Below, in pieces: positions 46,701 through 55,182 of a stretch of 64,000 bases of DNA. Made by a program: the position numbers and the translations under genes. Below the pieces are notes generated by a model. It saw only the letters and a list, made by a program, of their open reading frames with translations, searched no databases and was not told the origin of the DNA. How positions within the stretch are numbered: position 1 is the first letter of the stretch; every line of letters starts with the position of its first letter. The stretch is from assembly GCF_900461555.1 (NCBI RefSeq), contig NZ_UGOX01000001.1, positions 1,377,501-1,441,500 of the forward strand, written 5' to 3'. Source of the stretch: Legionella quinlivanii (GTDB lineage: Bacteria > Pseudomonadota > Gammaproteobacteria > Legionellales > Legionellaceae).

Positions 46701-46888
46701 TTGTCATGACGGGCTAATAACCGCAGAATACCTCCCGGTATACGGTAATCCATACTATAATGCCCGTATAATAAGCTAGCCTCTTTGGGCGTTAAGCTGC
46801 TCACTGTTGCTGTTTCGTTATCAACAGGTTTAACGGTTAAGGGAATAGCTATTTGCAGATGATCATCCGTTGCTCTTAAATTGGCCAT
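43742..46888 (-). CDS. unknown 1048-residue protein with multispan membrane region
   Basis: Not recognised. Residues 1 to about 530 look soluble and charged, without a signal peptide. From about 545 to 960 there are several long hydrophobic segments (for example IIGSLALAAYIYGAGAVAAP, AIIISLALGLGYGL, LATLICMVIIPVFQLI), separated by amphipathic stretches. The last about 90 residues are again polar. No enzymatic motif was spotted. The size, the large cytoplasmic head and the lack of export signal are consistent with either an inner-membrane protein or a translocated effector acting on host membranes. No strong ribosome site is seen. It may share a transcript with pilE. Confidence 0.75.
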   Translation of the reverse strand: MANLRATDDHLQIAIPLTVKPVDNETATVSSLTPKEASLLYGHYSMDYRIPGGILRLLARHDNKTMQILLMTEDTELLQEMPGERPSSLIANTISLLNRYFLHADSYDRPLSVHQEKKIQLTQNCIKQLSLLLEEERQIQCEEWSRQEDLRIKVLAVIDACKDENILLANHPAVSEGTLGKILFHTRDFAQRYEFNRVFPVSRIDQHDFSKVSETKSKPCFIWDSETHLENGDKEELLKEALWVISRQYGFNEANELNQIDANRFKRLETFLRKRWQDIQKWVDYLAMPHKPEPKLREERRLNGISTTSIEPYYFFEGVGQQAHLNLHSLVESLVNNPVEIAKTKTFEQAEQLLWTAHDGSWVHLAGSNSIVLRKNNRIRQWHYFKEDEFYYILPTNQDLLTLMQLSKRHLYFPERAKLTFKAFLVNVPRFFKFLYTKVYAYITETLKDDFSNHLHSGHPQLKKEEPPSKPLRVLPAHLRSLQDILQGQGLLANGETLEEFVKRQIHVNQYVVARAEHLPSPPPYNNPFHRVLGVLRHFSALFIDISEQNPIIGSLALAAYIYGAGAVAAPELLKSILAKLHLNGLIYGIEPTQALGRWMSHGTVSEAISAAVTYWQGVIVGGDLDQFFIKAVSVLKDEPAQVAIIISLALGLGYGLCKTFPAIEKEMGTFPWPNRLAVGGKFGAAAFDTIMHPGDDWLLGTIKWLLHGGFIFLKIAISPFIEWRYYGFKNGFGSGLGKSLALTIQTAKEIVAGTLDFTLAILTIPFMELSALFIHVPFRGITSLVSKTLGALGNVQAIGQSLSEFAERKTGWNYLSGFRLSPLYGFSNPIQRYSNNSLINLLATLICMVIIPVFQLIKNLIILPLLDLTFLGIRFSLTLIDPISRLAAFTLGKTLFYTGYVSDYTIGYILRLSATIVTKTSNLIDQAAGFSRQLILKEIQLGRHALFHWAFAAQDAAVHQPQTDFDYFQEDVMRIERLEDQDSTQCLLEMLIDDLPKAHLSKAKDNTPCNRLFHKSAEQLHSAYTLNRKPPQVQISTTDYQLSSPVF

Positions 46889-47041
46889 TTGCTAGTTACC
46901 GTTTATCCATATGGTCTTAAACATTAGCGTTATTAGGGTTGATAAGGCAAGTGCTTTTAAATAAGTAATCTTATCAGTTCACGGTTACTGTATTGGCCGA
47001 GTCATGCTAAAATGACTCCAAATTAATCAAGGTTTTATTGA

Positions 47042-47929
47042 ATGACTAGTTATTGCGGCTATATTGCTTTAGTAGGGCGCCCTAATGTAGGCAAATCAAC
47101 CCTGCTGAATCGAATTTTAAAACAGAAAATCAGCATTACTTCGCGAAAACCTCAAACCACGCGGCATAGTATATTAGGGATCGATACCTGCGGCGACTAC
47201 CAATATGTCTATGTGGATACGCCAGGTATTCATCAGGGTTCCAAAAAAACCATGAACCGAATGATGAATAAAACAGCCATCAGTGTGCTGCGTGATGTCG
47301 ATGTGGCGGTATTGGTAGTGGATGGAACGCATTGGAATGACGAAGATGAGTATGTCCTTCATTTAATCAAGCAATCAGGCGTTCCCTGTATTCTCGCTAT
47401 TAATAAAGTGGATAAGCTTGCAGACAAATCCGCTTTGCTGCCCTGGATAGATAAAATATCCCAGCAGCATAACTTCGTTGCCATGATTCCCTTATCAGCA
47501 AGAACCGGGGTGCAGGTTGAAGAATTGCAGAATCAGCTAAAGCCTTTTTTACCCGAAGGCCCCCATTTGTTTGGAGAGGATCAAATCACCGACCGGCCGA
47601 TAAAATTTCTTTGCGCAGAACTGCTTCGTGAAAAAATATTCCGTCTCTGCGGACAGGAACTGCCCTACTCGACGACTGTGGATATTGAATCCTACAAAGA
47701 TGAAGGGGACCTGGTGACCATGCATGCCCTGATTCTGGTCGATAAAGATAATCACAAGCGAATGATTATCGGCGATAAAGGGAAAAAGCTGAAAGAAATG
47801 GCGACCAGCGCGCGTCTGGATATGGAAGAGTTATTGGGTAAAAAAGTATTTTTACGTTGCTGGTGTAAAGTGAAGTCAGGCTGGTCTGATGATGAGCGTA
47901 TGCTACGGCAATTAGGCTATGATCACTGA
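47042..47929 (+). CDS. era: GTPase Era
   Basis: Ribosome-assembly GTPase that binds 16S rRNA. G1 is GRPNVGKST at 12-20, G2 contains TTRHSILGI, G3 is DTPG near 60, and G4 is NKVD near 121. The C-terminal KH domain has KRMIIGDKGKKLKEM. The 295-residue length is typical. It overlaps recO by 11 bases, the common era-recO-pdxJ order; rnc and lepB are not upstream here. Confidence 0.98.
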   Translation: MTSYCGYIALVGRPNVGKSTLLNRILKQKISITSRKPQTTRHSILGIDTCGDYQYVYVDTPGIHQGSKKTMNRMMNKTAISVLRDVDVAVLVVDGTHWNDEDEYVLHLIKQSGVPCILAINKVDKLADKSALLPWIDKISQQHNFVAMIPLSARTGVQVEELQNQLKPFLPEGPHLFGEDQITDRPIKFLCAELLREKIFRLCGQELPYSTTVDIESYKDEGDLVTMHALILVDKDNHKRMIIGDKGKKLKEMATSARLDMEELLGKKVFLRCWCKVKSGWSDDERMLRQLGYDH

Positions 47930-48614
47930 AACGTATAAAGCATGGCTTTTGCACCGGCGTCCATCCGGTGACAGCAGTCTTCAAGTCCGTTTTTTTACAA
48001 GAGAAATGGGCGTAATTGATTGCCTGTATCGAGGCGGGCGCAAACCTGGAAAACATGCTTTGGTACAACCTTTCTCTGCATTGTGGTTGTCGGTTAATCT
48101 GCGAAGAGATTTTTTCTATATTAATACCCTGGAGTCAACAGAAACGACTCTCGACTTGCAGGGAAACGCTTTATTTGCAGCACTTTATCTTAACGAACTG
48201 ATTTATTATACAATCAAGCCTCAGGATTCCTGTCCCTGGTTATTCGACAGTTATGAATTAACACTTAAGGCATTGCAGATTACTAATGACAAGCTGGCAA
48301 TTGAAATCATATTGAGACAGTTCGAGAGGTGTTTATTAAGTACCTGCGGCTATAGTCTGAATCTCAGCGAAGAGGCTTCAACAGGGGATACCATTGCTGC
48401 GGACCATTATTATCAGTTTATTCCTGGTACGGGTTTTCTTTTATCCCGTCAAGGTTTTCAGGGATCTGATATTCTCGCTTTTGCCAATCAGGATTTCAGT
48501 CGTCTGTCTGTTCTTAAAATGGCTAAAGCCATTATGCGTCAAGCCATTGATCACCTATTGGCCGGCCGCGAGCTGAAATCTCGAGCCTTGTTTTTAATTC
48601 CCAAGAGTGAATGA
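47919..48614 (+). CDS. recO: DNA repair protein RecO
   Basis: Recombination mediator that helps RecR load RecA. The N-terminal OB fold shows AWLLHRRPSGDSSLQVRFFT and YRGGRKPGKHA. The rest is a helical domain, with ELIYYTIKPQD and LRQFERCLLSTCGY typical of gamma-proteobacterial RecO, which lacks the zinc motif. The 231-residue length is normal. It overlaps era by 11 bases, and pdxJ follows after 105 bases. Confidence 0.95.
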   Translation: MITETYKAWLLHRRPSGDSSLQVRFFTREMGVIDCLYRGGRKPGKHALVQPFSALWLSVNLRRDFFYINTLESTETTLDLQGNALFAALYLNELIYYTIKPQDSCPWLFDSYELTLKALQITNDKLAIEIILRQFERCLLSTCGYSLNLSEEASTGDTIAADHYYQFIPGTGFLLSRQGFQGSDILAFANQDFSRLSVLKMAKAIMRQAIDHLLAGRELKSRALFLIPKSE

Positions 48615-48719
48615 TTCTTCTACTTTCTCGCTTTATAACCTGATATGATAAATCTTAATGAAAGTGCCGGTCACTTAGCCATTCCATTGATCAAGCGAGT
48701 TATTTGTAACAGGTGAAGT

Positions 48720-49466
48720 ATGTTAAAAGAGATATTATTAGGCGTGAACATTGATCACATCGCGACCATTCGTCAGGCAAGGGGCACTCGATATCCTGAT
48801 CCAGTACAGGCAGCAATGGAGGCAGAAGAGGCGGGCGCGGATGGAATCACTCTGCATATGCGGGAAGATCTGAGGCACATACAGGCCCGGGATGTCCGAT
48901 TGATTAAGGCTGTTTTACAAACAAGAATGAATCTTGAACTGGCAGTTACTGATACAATGCTGGATTTTGCTGAGGAAATTTCGCCCGAGCATGCCTGTCT
49001 GGTTCCGGAAAAAAGAGAAGAACTGACTACAGAAGGCGGTCTGGATGTGCTGACTCATTTTACAGCCGTATCAAACGCTGTGAAACGGTTGAAGGCTAAC
49101 GGCAGTGAAGTCTCTCTGTTTATTGATGCTGATCTTAAACAAATTGATGCAGCGGTTGAGACAGGGGCTCCGGTTATCGAAATTCATACGGGTTGCTACG
49201 CCGACGCAAGCAGTCCGGAAACTCAGAATGCGGAGCTGGAGCGAATAACGCAGGCTGCAAATTATGCTGCCAGCAAAGGTTTAATTGTAAATGCCGGACA
49301 TGGTCTACATTATCATAATGTAAAAGCCATCGCGGCTATACCAGAAATGAATGAACTTAATATTGGGCATGCCATCATTGCAAGAGCGCTATTTACCGGC
49401 TTAAAGCAGGCAGTGAAGGATATGCGCCAACTCATGCTGGAAGCAAGGAACTATGTCAACAACTGA
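48720..49466 (+). CDS. pdxJ: pyridoxine 5'-phosphate synthase
   Basis: Condenses 1-deoxyxylulose 5-phosphate with 3-amino-2-oxopropyl phosphate in vitamin B6 synthesis. The 248-residue TIM barrel carries [50 protein letters not shown] and GHGLHYHN. The ATG follows CAGGTGAAGT. It overlaps korA by 14 bases, so the oxidoreductase genes are read on the same transcript. Confidence 0.98.
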   Translation: MLKEILLGVNIDHIATIRQARGTRYPDPVQAAMEAEEAGADGITLHMREDLRHIQARDVRLIKAVLQTRMNLELAVTDTMLDFAEEISPEHACLVPEKREELTTEGGLDVLTHFTAVSNAVKRLKANGSEVSLFIDADLKQIDAAVETGAPVIEIHTGCYADASSPETQNAELERITQAANYAASKGLIVNAGHGLHYHNVKAIAAIPEMNELNIGHAIIARALFTGLKQAVKDMRQLMLEARNYVNN

Positions 49467-51276
49467 TGCGATTGTAATTCGTCTCACCGGAGATTCTGGT
49501 GATGGGGTTCAATTACTAGGCGAGCAACTTACTATTACAGCAGCACTTACCGGACGAGAGGTGCGTACTCTGCCCGATTTTCCGGCTGAGATCCGCGCAC
49601 CGGCTGGAACCGTGGCTGGGGTGTCCGGTTTTCAGCTAGCGATGGCTGAAGAGGCTATTTTTACCGCCGGTGAAACTTTAAATGTATTGGTCGCTTTAAA
49701 TCCTGCAGCCTTAAAAAACTCTCTGGAATTTTTATCTCCAGGGGGCTTGCTGATTATCAATGAAGACAGCTTTACTGAGAAAGATTGGCAAAAAGCTGGC
49801 TTAAGCAGTGATTTTTTAAAAGGGGCAAGCGAGCATTATCAGATTTTGAGTCTGCCGCTAATTAGTCTGACTATCAAAGCAGTAGAGGGCCTGGGAATTA
49901 CGCATGCTCAAGCCAAGAAGACCAAGAATTTCTATGTGCTGGGTCTGGTATTATGGCTTTTTGATTTGCCTGTCGAAAATTGTCTGGCGTTTATCGCTAA
50001 AAAATTTAAAAACAATTCAGAAATTGCCAAAGCCAATGAATTGACGTTATTGGCAGGTTATAACTATGCCATGACACTGGAACTGGCCAGACAGCATTTC
50101 ATGTTGGGGAAGGTGAACAGAGAACCGGGGGAATATCGTCAGATTACCGGAGTCGAAGCTTTGAGCATGGGACTTGCAGCCTTAACTGTGGGTACCCAAA
50201 CCAGAATGCTGGTATCCGGATATCCTATTACACCTGCTTCAGCCATTTTACATGAGTGCGCAAAATTCACTGATTACGGTATCCAGTTATTACAGGCTGA
50301 AGATGAAATTGCCGCTGTCTGTGCCTGCATTGGAGCGGCTTTCGGAGGCAACCTTGCTTTGACTTGTACTTCCGGTCCGGGCCTTGATTTAAAAAGTGAG
50401 GGCTTGGGGCTTGCGGTGATGACTGAATTACCCTTAGTCGTTGTTGATGTACAACGGGCCGGCGCTTCCACCGGATTGCCAACTAAAACAGGCCAAAGCG
50501 ATCTCCGGCAGGCGTTATATGGACGTCATGGTGAAGCTCCTTTACCGGTTATTGCTGCTCGTTCGGCAGCCGATTGTTTCAAAACCATTATTGAAGCATT
50601 CACAATCGCAGTGTCTTATATGACGCCAGTGATTGTTTTGCTGGATGCCTATCTGGCCAATGCCGCAGAGCCCTGGAAAATTCCTGACTTCGACTCTTTA
50701 AAATTACCTGAGATAGAATTTAACCATTTTGATAAACCTTATCAGCGTGACGATAAATTGGCTCGAAGCTGGAATCCTCCAGGTGTACCTGGTTTTATAC
50801 ACCAGATTGGCGGGCTGGAGAAACAGGGAGAAGAGGGTAAGGTCAGTTACGATGCTCAAAACCATCAGAAGATGGTGAATTTACGAGCTGCCAAGATTGC
50901 AGGGATAAGTAAAATTTATGAGCCACTTCATATAGAAGGAAGTCAGAACGCCTCAATATTAATTATTGGATGGGGAAGTACCTATGGCAGTCTTAAATCA
51001 GCTGTTCAGCATGCGGCCTTGGAAGGGCTTGAGCTTGCCCTACTACAACTTCGTCATTTGAATCCATTTCCAGATGATTTGGGTCCTTTGCTCAAAAAAT
51101 ACAAGAAGGTGCTGGTAGCTGAACTGAACTCTGGACAATTATGCCAGTTGCTCAGAGCCGAGTATCTGGTCGATTGCCGTTCAATCAATCAATGTAACGG
51201 TCAACCATTTACAGTCAGTTTTTTACTTCAAGCCATCAAAGCGGAAGTCGATTATGAACTCTCAATACAAGCGTGA
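49453..51276 (+). CDS. korA: 2-oxoacid:ferredoxin oxidoreductase, fused gamma-alpha subunit
   Basis: A 607-residue subunit. The N-terminal gamma domain (about 1-190) has [17 protein letters not shown] and [16 protein letters not shown]. The alpha domain has YPITPAS at 257-263, [16 protein letters not shown] and [12 protein letters not shown]. This layout matches 2-oxoglutarate (KorA) enzymes, which make succinyl-CoA and reduced ferredoxin; pyruvate or branched-chain oxoacids cannot be excluded. It overlaps pdxJ by 14 bases and korB by 23. No ferredoxin gene lies beside it. Confidence 0.9.
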   Translation: MSTTDAIVIRLTGDSGDGVQLLGEQLTITAALTGREVRTLPDFPAEIRAPAGTVAGVSGFQLAMAEEAIFTAGETLNVLVALNPAALKNSLEFLSPGGLLIINEDSFTEKDWQKAGLSSDFLKGASEHYQILSLPLISLTIKAVEGLGITHAQAKKTKNFYVLGLVLWLFDLPVENCLAFIAKKFKNNSEIAKANELTLLAGYNYAMTLELARQHFMLGKVNREPGEYRQITGVEALSMGLAALTVGTQTRMLVSGYPITPASAILHECAKFTDYGIQLLQAEDEIAAVCACIGAAFGGNLALTCTSGPGLDLKSEGLGLAVMTELPLVVVDVQRAGASTGLPTKTGQSDLRQALYGRHGEAPLPVIAARSAADCFKTIIEAFTIAVSYMTPVIVLLDAYLANAAEPWKIPDFDSLKLPEIEFNHFDKPYQRDDKLARSWNPPGVPGFIHQIGGLEKQGEEGKVSYDAQNHQKMVNLRAAKIAGISKIYEPLHIEGSQNASILIIGWGSTYGSLKSAVQHAALEGLELALLQLRHLNPFPDDLGPLLKKYKKVLVAELNSGQLCQLLRAEYLVDCRSINQCNGQPFTVSFLLQAIKAEVDYELSIQA

Positions 51277-52222
51277 TGATTTTGCCAATTCAAATGAAGT
51301 TCGTTGGTGTCCTGGATGCGGTGACTACGCTATCCTGATGGCATTGCAGCGCTTGCTTCCAGAGCTTGGCCTGCCGCCTGAACGGCATGTATTTATATCA
51401 GGAATTGGCTGTGCCGGCCGGCTTCCTTACTACATGAACACCTATGGTCTGCATACAATCCATGGAAGGGCGCCTGCTGTCGCAACAGGTCTCAAAACCA
51501 TGAGAGATGATCTTACCGTCTGGATTATTACCGGAGATGGTGATGCTTTGAGTATTGGCGGTAATCATTTTATTCATTGCCTGCGTCGTAATGTTAATGT
51601 CAATATTTTATTGTTTAATAATCAGGTCTATGGTTTGACTAAAGGTCAGTTTTCACCGACTTCTCAAAAAGGCCAGATCACAAAAACCTCACCGCAGGGC
51701 GTTAATAATGAACCCATTAATCCCCTTATGCTCGCTTTGGCAGCAGGAGCCAGCTTTGTTGCCAGAGCTGTTGATAAAGATCCCAATCATCTAATCACTG
51801 TACTCAGGAAAGCCTATGAGCATCCTGGATGCTCATTTGTTGAAATTTATCAGGATTGCAATATTTTCAATAATGGTGCTTTTGATGGTTTTGCCTTAAA
51901 AACAAACCGTGCGGAGAAGACCGTTCTCTTGGAAGAACAAAAACCTCTGATATATGGAAACAATGGGGAAAAGGCTTTGTCATTGGAGGGAGAGGATCTT
52001 AAAATCATCGCTCATGATGAGAAAAACAATTATGTGCATGATAGCAGTAATCTGATAGCCGCCATGCGCCTGGCGCAAATTCATTATCCAGAGTATCCAG
52101 TACCCCTGGGTGTTTATTATCAGCAGCCTCGCCAATGCTACCAATTTGATAAACCAATAAGCAAAACAAAAGCTGATGTAGAGCATTTATTCAGAGCAAA
52201 GGCGTCCTGGAATCAGGATTAG
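51254..52222 (+). CDS. korB: 2-oxoacid:ferredoxin oxidoreductase, beta subunit
   Basis: A 322-residue thiamine-diphosphate and Fe4S4 subunit. WCPGCGDYA gives Cys19 and Cys22, IGCAG gives Cys53, and a further Cys lies in IYQDCNIF near 198, the expected four cluster ligands. The ThDP motif begins GDGDA at 94-98 and continues to FNNQVYGLTKGQ at 121-132. It pairs with korA, whose last 23 bases it overlaps. The gene ends at a hairpin-rich spacer. Confidence 0.92.
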   Translation: MNSQYKRDDFANSNEVRWCPGCGDYAILMALQRLLPELGLPPERHVFISGIGCAGRLPYYMNTYGLHTIHGRAPAVATGLKTMRDDLTVWIITGDGDALSIGGNHFIHCLRRNVNVNILLFNNQVYGLTKGQFSPTSQKGQITKTSPQGVNNEPINPLMLALAAGASFVARAVDKDPNHLITVLRKAYEHPGCSFVEIYQDCNIFNNGAFDGFALKTNRAEKTVLLEEQKPLIYGNNGEKALSLEGEDLKIIAHDEKNNYVHDSSNLIAAMRLAQIHYPEYPVPLGVYYQQPRQCYQFDKPISKTKADVEHLFRAKASWNQD

Positions 52223-52265
52223 CGTCATTCATATTGATGCGGGAAATCCGGTTGAGCCTATGGAT

Positions 52266-52284
52266 CCCCCGCATGAAGCGGGGG
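52266..52284. repeat. GC-rich hairpin after korB
   Basis: CCCCCGC (52266-52272) and GCGGGGG (52278-52284) form a 7-bp stem with a 5-base loop, 44 bases after the korB stop. It may help end the operon transcript, though no T-run follows. The first tandem repeat unit begins with its right arm. Confidence 0.5.
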
Positions 52285-52360
52285 AAGTCGGTTGGTGATA
52301 GCGGGGGAAGTAGACTGGTGATAGCGGGGAAGTAGACTGGTGATAGCGGGGAAGTAGGTT
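52278..52360. repeat. 22-23 bp tandem repeat, about 3.7 copies
   Basis: Four units each contain a GCGGGG(G)AAGT block; the first three end in GGTGATA (units at 52278, 52301, 52324 and 52346). The first two units have five G after GC, the later two four, and the last unit is incomplete. It lies in the 323-bp gene-free gap between korB and the converging beta-barrel gene. Such short tandem arrays can vary in copy number between strains. No coding frame is supported across it. Confidence 0.8.
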
Positions 52361-52405
52361 AGTAAACTCTAATGCCCCTACGTTCCCCGTTTATGCCGCC
52401 CTACG

Positions 52406-52506
52406 TTCCCCGCTTTATGCGGGGAATCCAACCTCGGTCTTTCTGCTAGCCCGAGGGACCCAGAAGACTCATAGAGAGCACTGAACCCTGCGGACAAGCC
52501 GCAGGG
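52406..52506. repeat. two further hairpins in the korB to beta-barrel gap
   Basis: TTCCCCGC (52406-52413) pairs with GCGGGGAA (52419-52426), and CCCTGCGG (52486-52493) pairs with CCGCAGGG (52499-52506). Together with the stem at 52266 they make a palindrome-rich spacer between convergent genes. The first stem repeats the CCCCGC/GCGGGG theme of the tandem units. Confidence 0.6.
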
Positions 52507-52545
52507 CGTAGTGGAGATGTGCAGATACCTTTCAGATCTGGAAGT

Positions 52546-53286
52546 TTAGCAAATGTAACTTAAACTCAGTTGTAATTGATGGGCATAGAAATTATCAGTT
52601 TCAATACCATTGCCCACTGTTTGGCCAGAAGCGCGGCTTAATTCAGTTTTACCCCAGTCAGCAAATTCATAACCTAAGCCGACTTGCCAGTTTGAATTCA
52701 ATGCTGTTTGCAATCCAATCCCCAGAGTATAAACAAAAGATGATTTTGTTTCTGAGTTAAATGGAGGCGCTGGAATTTCTTCAAATATTTTGGCAGCAAT
52801 CTGGAAATCTCGAGCCTGGTTAAAACCTATACCGGCGCTTGCGCTGACATAAGGCTCAACCCACTCATCAAGATCCATAAGCAGTTTACCTTTTACAGCG
52901 AGATGATAATGATTCACTTTATACTGATAGGTAAAATTATTGAATGCAGGGTCAGCATCTTCCCAGACATCGCCTTCCAGTTTTACCTGGGTGGTAGCTG
53001 CTCCCGCTATTCCGATTTGACCTCGTAGCGTATCATTGATTGGGTGTTGCCAGCCAAGGAATAACTCGATAGCAGGAACGACCTTGGAGTTGGTGGTATC
53101 AGAATAGGTTTTAACAACATCAGGCTGAAGTGTCAGTGTTTGAGTTTCGCCAGGATCGACCCAGGCTGCAGCGATGCTTGCAGTCGCTACATAAGCGCCC
53201 GCTGGTACCGCACCCATTGTGCCAGCGAAAGAACTGGAAGCTAGTAACATGCCTATCGAAATTAGTGCATTATTTTTTGTATGCAT
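52546..53286 (-). CDS. outer-membrane beta-barrel protein, Legionella-type paralogue 2
   Basis: A 246-residue exported protein. The frame opens ten codons upstream (53316), but ATG 53286 (MHTKNNALISIGMLLASSSFA) begins the signal peptide and follows AAGGA. The mature end is GTMGAV. Alternating strands and the motifs WEDADPAFNNFTYQYKV and VGLGYEFADWGKTELSRASG are shared with the protein at 32245-32991, showing common ancestry. It ends in SLSYIC, with no terminal Phe. It is probably an 8-stranded surface barrel of unknown function. Confidence 0.82.
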   Translation of the reverse strand: MHTKNNALISIGMLLASSSFAGTMGAVPAGAYVATASIAAAWVDPGETQTLTLQPDVVKTYSDTTNSKVVPAIELFLGWQHPINDTLRGQIGIAGAATTQVKLEGDVWEDADPAFNNFTYQYKVNHYHLAVKGKLLMDLDEWVEPYVSASAGIGFNQARDFQIAAKIFEEIPAPPFNSETKSSFVYTLGIGLQTALNSNWQVGLGYEFADWGKTELSRASGQTVGNGIETDNFYAHQLQLSLSYIC

Positions 53287-53373
53287 GTCTTGTCCTTGAC
53301 TTATAATTGGAGACAATATTAAAAAAACGCGTTAATGATATGATCGATAAGCAGTTTAGGCAATAAGGGGATG

Positions 53374-53399
53374 AAAAAATCCCGACTGGCGTCGGGATT
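53374..53399 (-). terminator. intrinsic terminator of the BI-1 family gene
   Basis: Read on the minus strand, AATCCCGAC, a four-base GCCA loop and GTCGGGATT form a perfect 9-bp stem followed by a T-run (53379-53374). It lies 21 bases after the stop of the gene at 53421-54098. This is the clearest Rho-independent terminator in the window. Confidence 0.85.
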
Positions 53400-53420
53400 C
53401 AGATATGAAAAACGAATCGT

Positions 53421-54098
53421 TTAATCTCTGTTGCCTGCAAAAGCGCTTAGTATGTTCAATAAACTGATAAACAGGTTATATATTGAAACGTAAAGAGATA
53501 TCGTTGCGGAAATGTAATTTGTCTCACCGCCATGAATAATTTCACTGGTCTGGAATAGAATCAAACCGGAAGAAATCAATACGAAGGCCGCTGAGATAGT
53601 TAACTGAAGAGCAGGAATATCAAAGAACAGACCTGCAATCATAGCCAGCAACGCAACCATCATTCCCACAAAAAGAAAGCCGCCAAGGAAGCTGAAATCC
53701 TTTTTAGTTGTCAGAGCATAGCCAGACAAGGCGAAGAAAATCATTCCGGTGCCGCCAAGTGCAGTACCAATCAATTGCGGTCCGTTAGAAAAACTGGCGA
53801 CATAAAAGTTAAGAATAGGACCCAGGGTGTACCCTAGAAAGCCTGTAAACGCGAATGCGCTAACCAGTCCCCATGCGCTGTTACGCAGAGCCTGAGTCAG
53901 AAACATTAAACCGTATACACCAGCAATCATGACAAATGGGTTCATTGGACCTGCCTTGCTTGCATAAGACAGATAGGCTGTCAGTGCGCTAAACAGGAAA
54001 GTCATACTCAGAAGCAAATAAGTGTTTCGCAAAACACGATTGGTCGCGAGTACCGAATCATTGCGTTGGCTTAAAACAGTAACGTCATTTCTATTCAT
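53421..54098 (-). CDS. Bax inhibitor-1 / YccA family membrane protein
   Basis: A 225-residue inner-membrane protein with seven hydrophobic segments. The family hallmarks are FTGFLGYTLGPILNFY and the late QTSEIIHGGETNYISATISLYVSIYNLFISLLNIL stretch, with the Asp/Glu-rich sensor region. YccA/YbhL-type relatives modulate FtsH or act as pH-sensitive Ca2+ leaks. GGAG precedes the ATG and a strong terminator follows, so it is monocistronic. The 223-bp gap upstream, shared with the nitrilase gene, holds no gene that I can see. Confidence 0.92.
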   Translation of the reverse strand: MNRNDVTVLSQRNDSVLATNRVLRNTYLLLSMTFLFSALTAYLSYASKAGPMNPFVMIAGVYGLMFLTQALRNSAWGLVSAFAFTGFLGYTLGPILNFYVASFSNGPQLIGTALGGTGMIFFALSGYALTTKKDFSFLGGFLFVGMMVALLAMIAGLFFDIPALQLTISAAFVLISSGLILFQTSEIIHGGETNYISATISLYVSIYNLFISLLNILSAFAGNRD

Positions 54099-54321
54099 TG
54101 ACAGCTCCGGTTATTTTGTCCTAATTAAAATAATATATAGTTATTTTAGCATATATATGGGAATGACTGCTCGGCATTTCAAGTCTATAGAGATATTAAA
54201 TTGAACTCAATAGTCTAACTACTGTAAGCCGGTCATTGAATGAAATAACCAGGAAGTTAAAAGCGTGTAATATTCAATTATTTAAGGGTAGAATGAGATT
54301 CTGTTTTATGCAAGGAACACG

Positions 54322-55137
54322 ATGATGTCCAAAGTGGCTGTATTACAAATGGTTTCTTCTGCCTCACCCGCTGAAAATTTGCGCCAGGTCGATTTATTGC
54401 TGGCAAGTGCAAAAGAGCAGAATGTTGAGTTAGCGGTTCTTCCAGAAAATTTTGCATTTATGGGTTTGAAAGAAACCGATAAGCTTGGCTTGGCGGAATC
54501 CTATCCGCATGGTGAAATCCAGGGAAAAGTCAGTGCTCTTGCCAGTAAATACGGGCTTTGGATTATCGCTGGAACAATACCGGTCAAAGGATTGCAGGAT
54601 AAAGTTCGCTCATCAAGCCTTGTATTTGATGAAAGAGGCCTTTGCGCAGCCCGTTACGATAAAATCCATCTGTTTGATGTCAGAGTGTCTGAGCAAGAGG
54701 CCCATCAGGAGTCTCTGACAATTGAAAGAGGAAGCGAGCTGGTCGTTGCGGAGACACCCGTTGGTAAAATCGGCTTGACAGTTTGTTATGATTTGCGTTT
54801 TCCGGAATTATATCAACAATTATTGATGAGGGGAGCAGAATTATTTTCCGTTCCTTCAGCATTTACAGCCATAACCGGCATGGCGCACTGGGAAGTTTTA
54901 CTGAGGGCGCGTGCCATTGAAAATTTATGCTATGTACTTGCCGCCAACCAGGGTGGAACACATCAAAATGGCAGACAGACTTATGGTCATAGTATGATTA
55001 TTGAGCCTTGGGGGAAAATTCTGGGCCAACATGAGAACAATGCAGGTATGGTGACTGCGGATATTGATTTGCCGCGGTTGCATCAGTTAAGACGGCAGTT
55101 TCCCTGTGTGGAACATCACGTCTTAATATGTAACTGA
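54322..55137 (+). CDS. carbon-nitrogen hydrolase, nitrilase superfamily (Nit-like)
   Basis: A 271-residue amidase with the complete catalytic set: Glu42 in LPENF, Lys114 in YDKIHLFD and Cys155 in TVCYDLRFPE. The sequence pattern, including SAFTAITGMAHWEVLLRARAIEN and YGHSMIIEPWG, is that of the Nit1/YbeM branch, whose known members hydrolyse deaminated glutathione; that substrate is inferred here. Two ATG codons are adjacent at the start and AAGGA lies upstream. tldD follows 45 bases later, perhaps on the same transcript. Confidence 0.9.
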   Translation: MMSKVAVLQMVSSASPAENLRQVDLLLASAKEQNVELAVLPENFAFMGLKETDKLGLAESYPHGEIQGKVSALASKYGLWIIAGTIPVKGLQDKVRSSSLVFDERGLCAARYDKIHLFDVRVSEQEAHQESLTIERGSELVVAETPVGKIGLTVCYDLRFPELYQQLLMRGAELFSVPSAFTAITGMAHWEVLLRARAIENLCYVLAANQGGTHQNGRQTYGHSMIIEPWGKILGQHENNAGMVTADIDLPRLHQLRRQFPCVEHHVLICN

Positions 55138-55182
55138 GGTTTATGCGGTCATGGTAGGTTAATAACGTATAAGGTGTTTATT

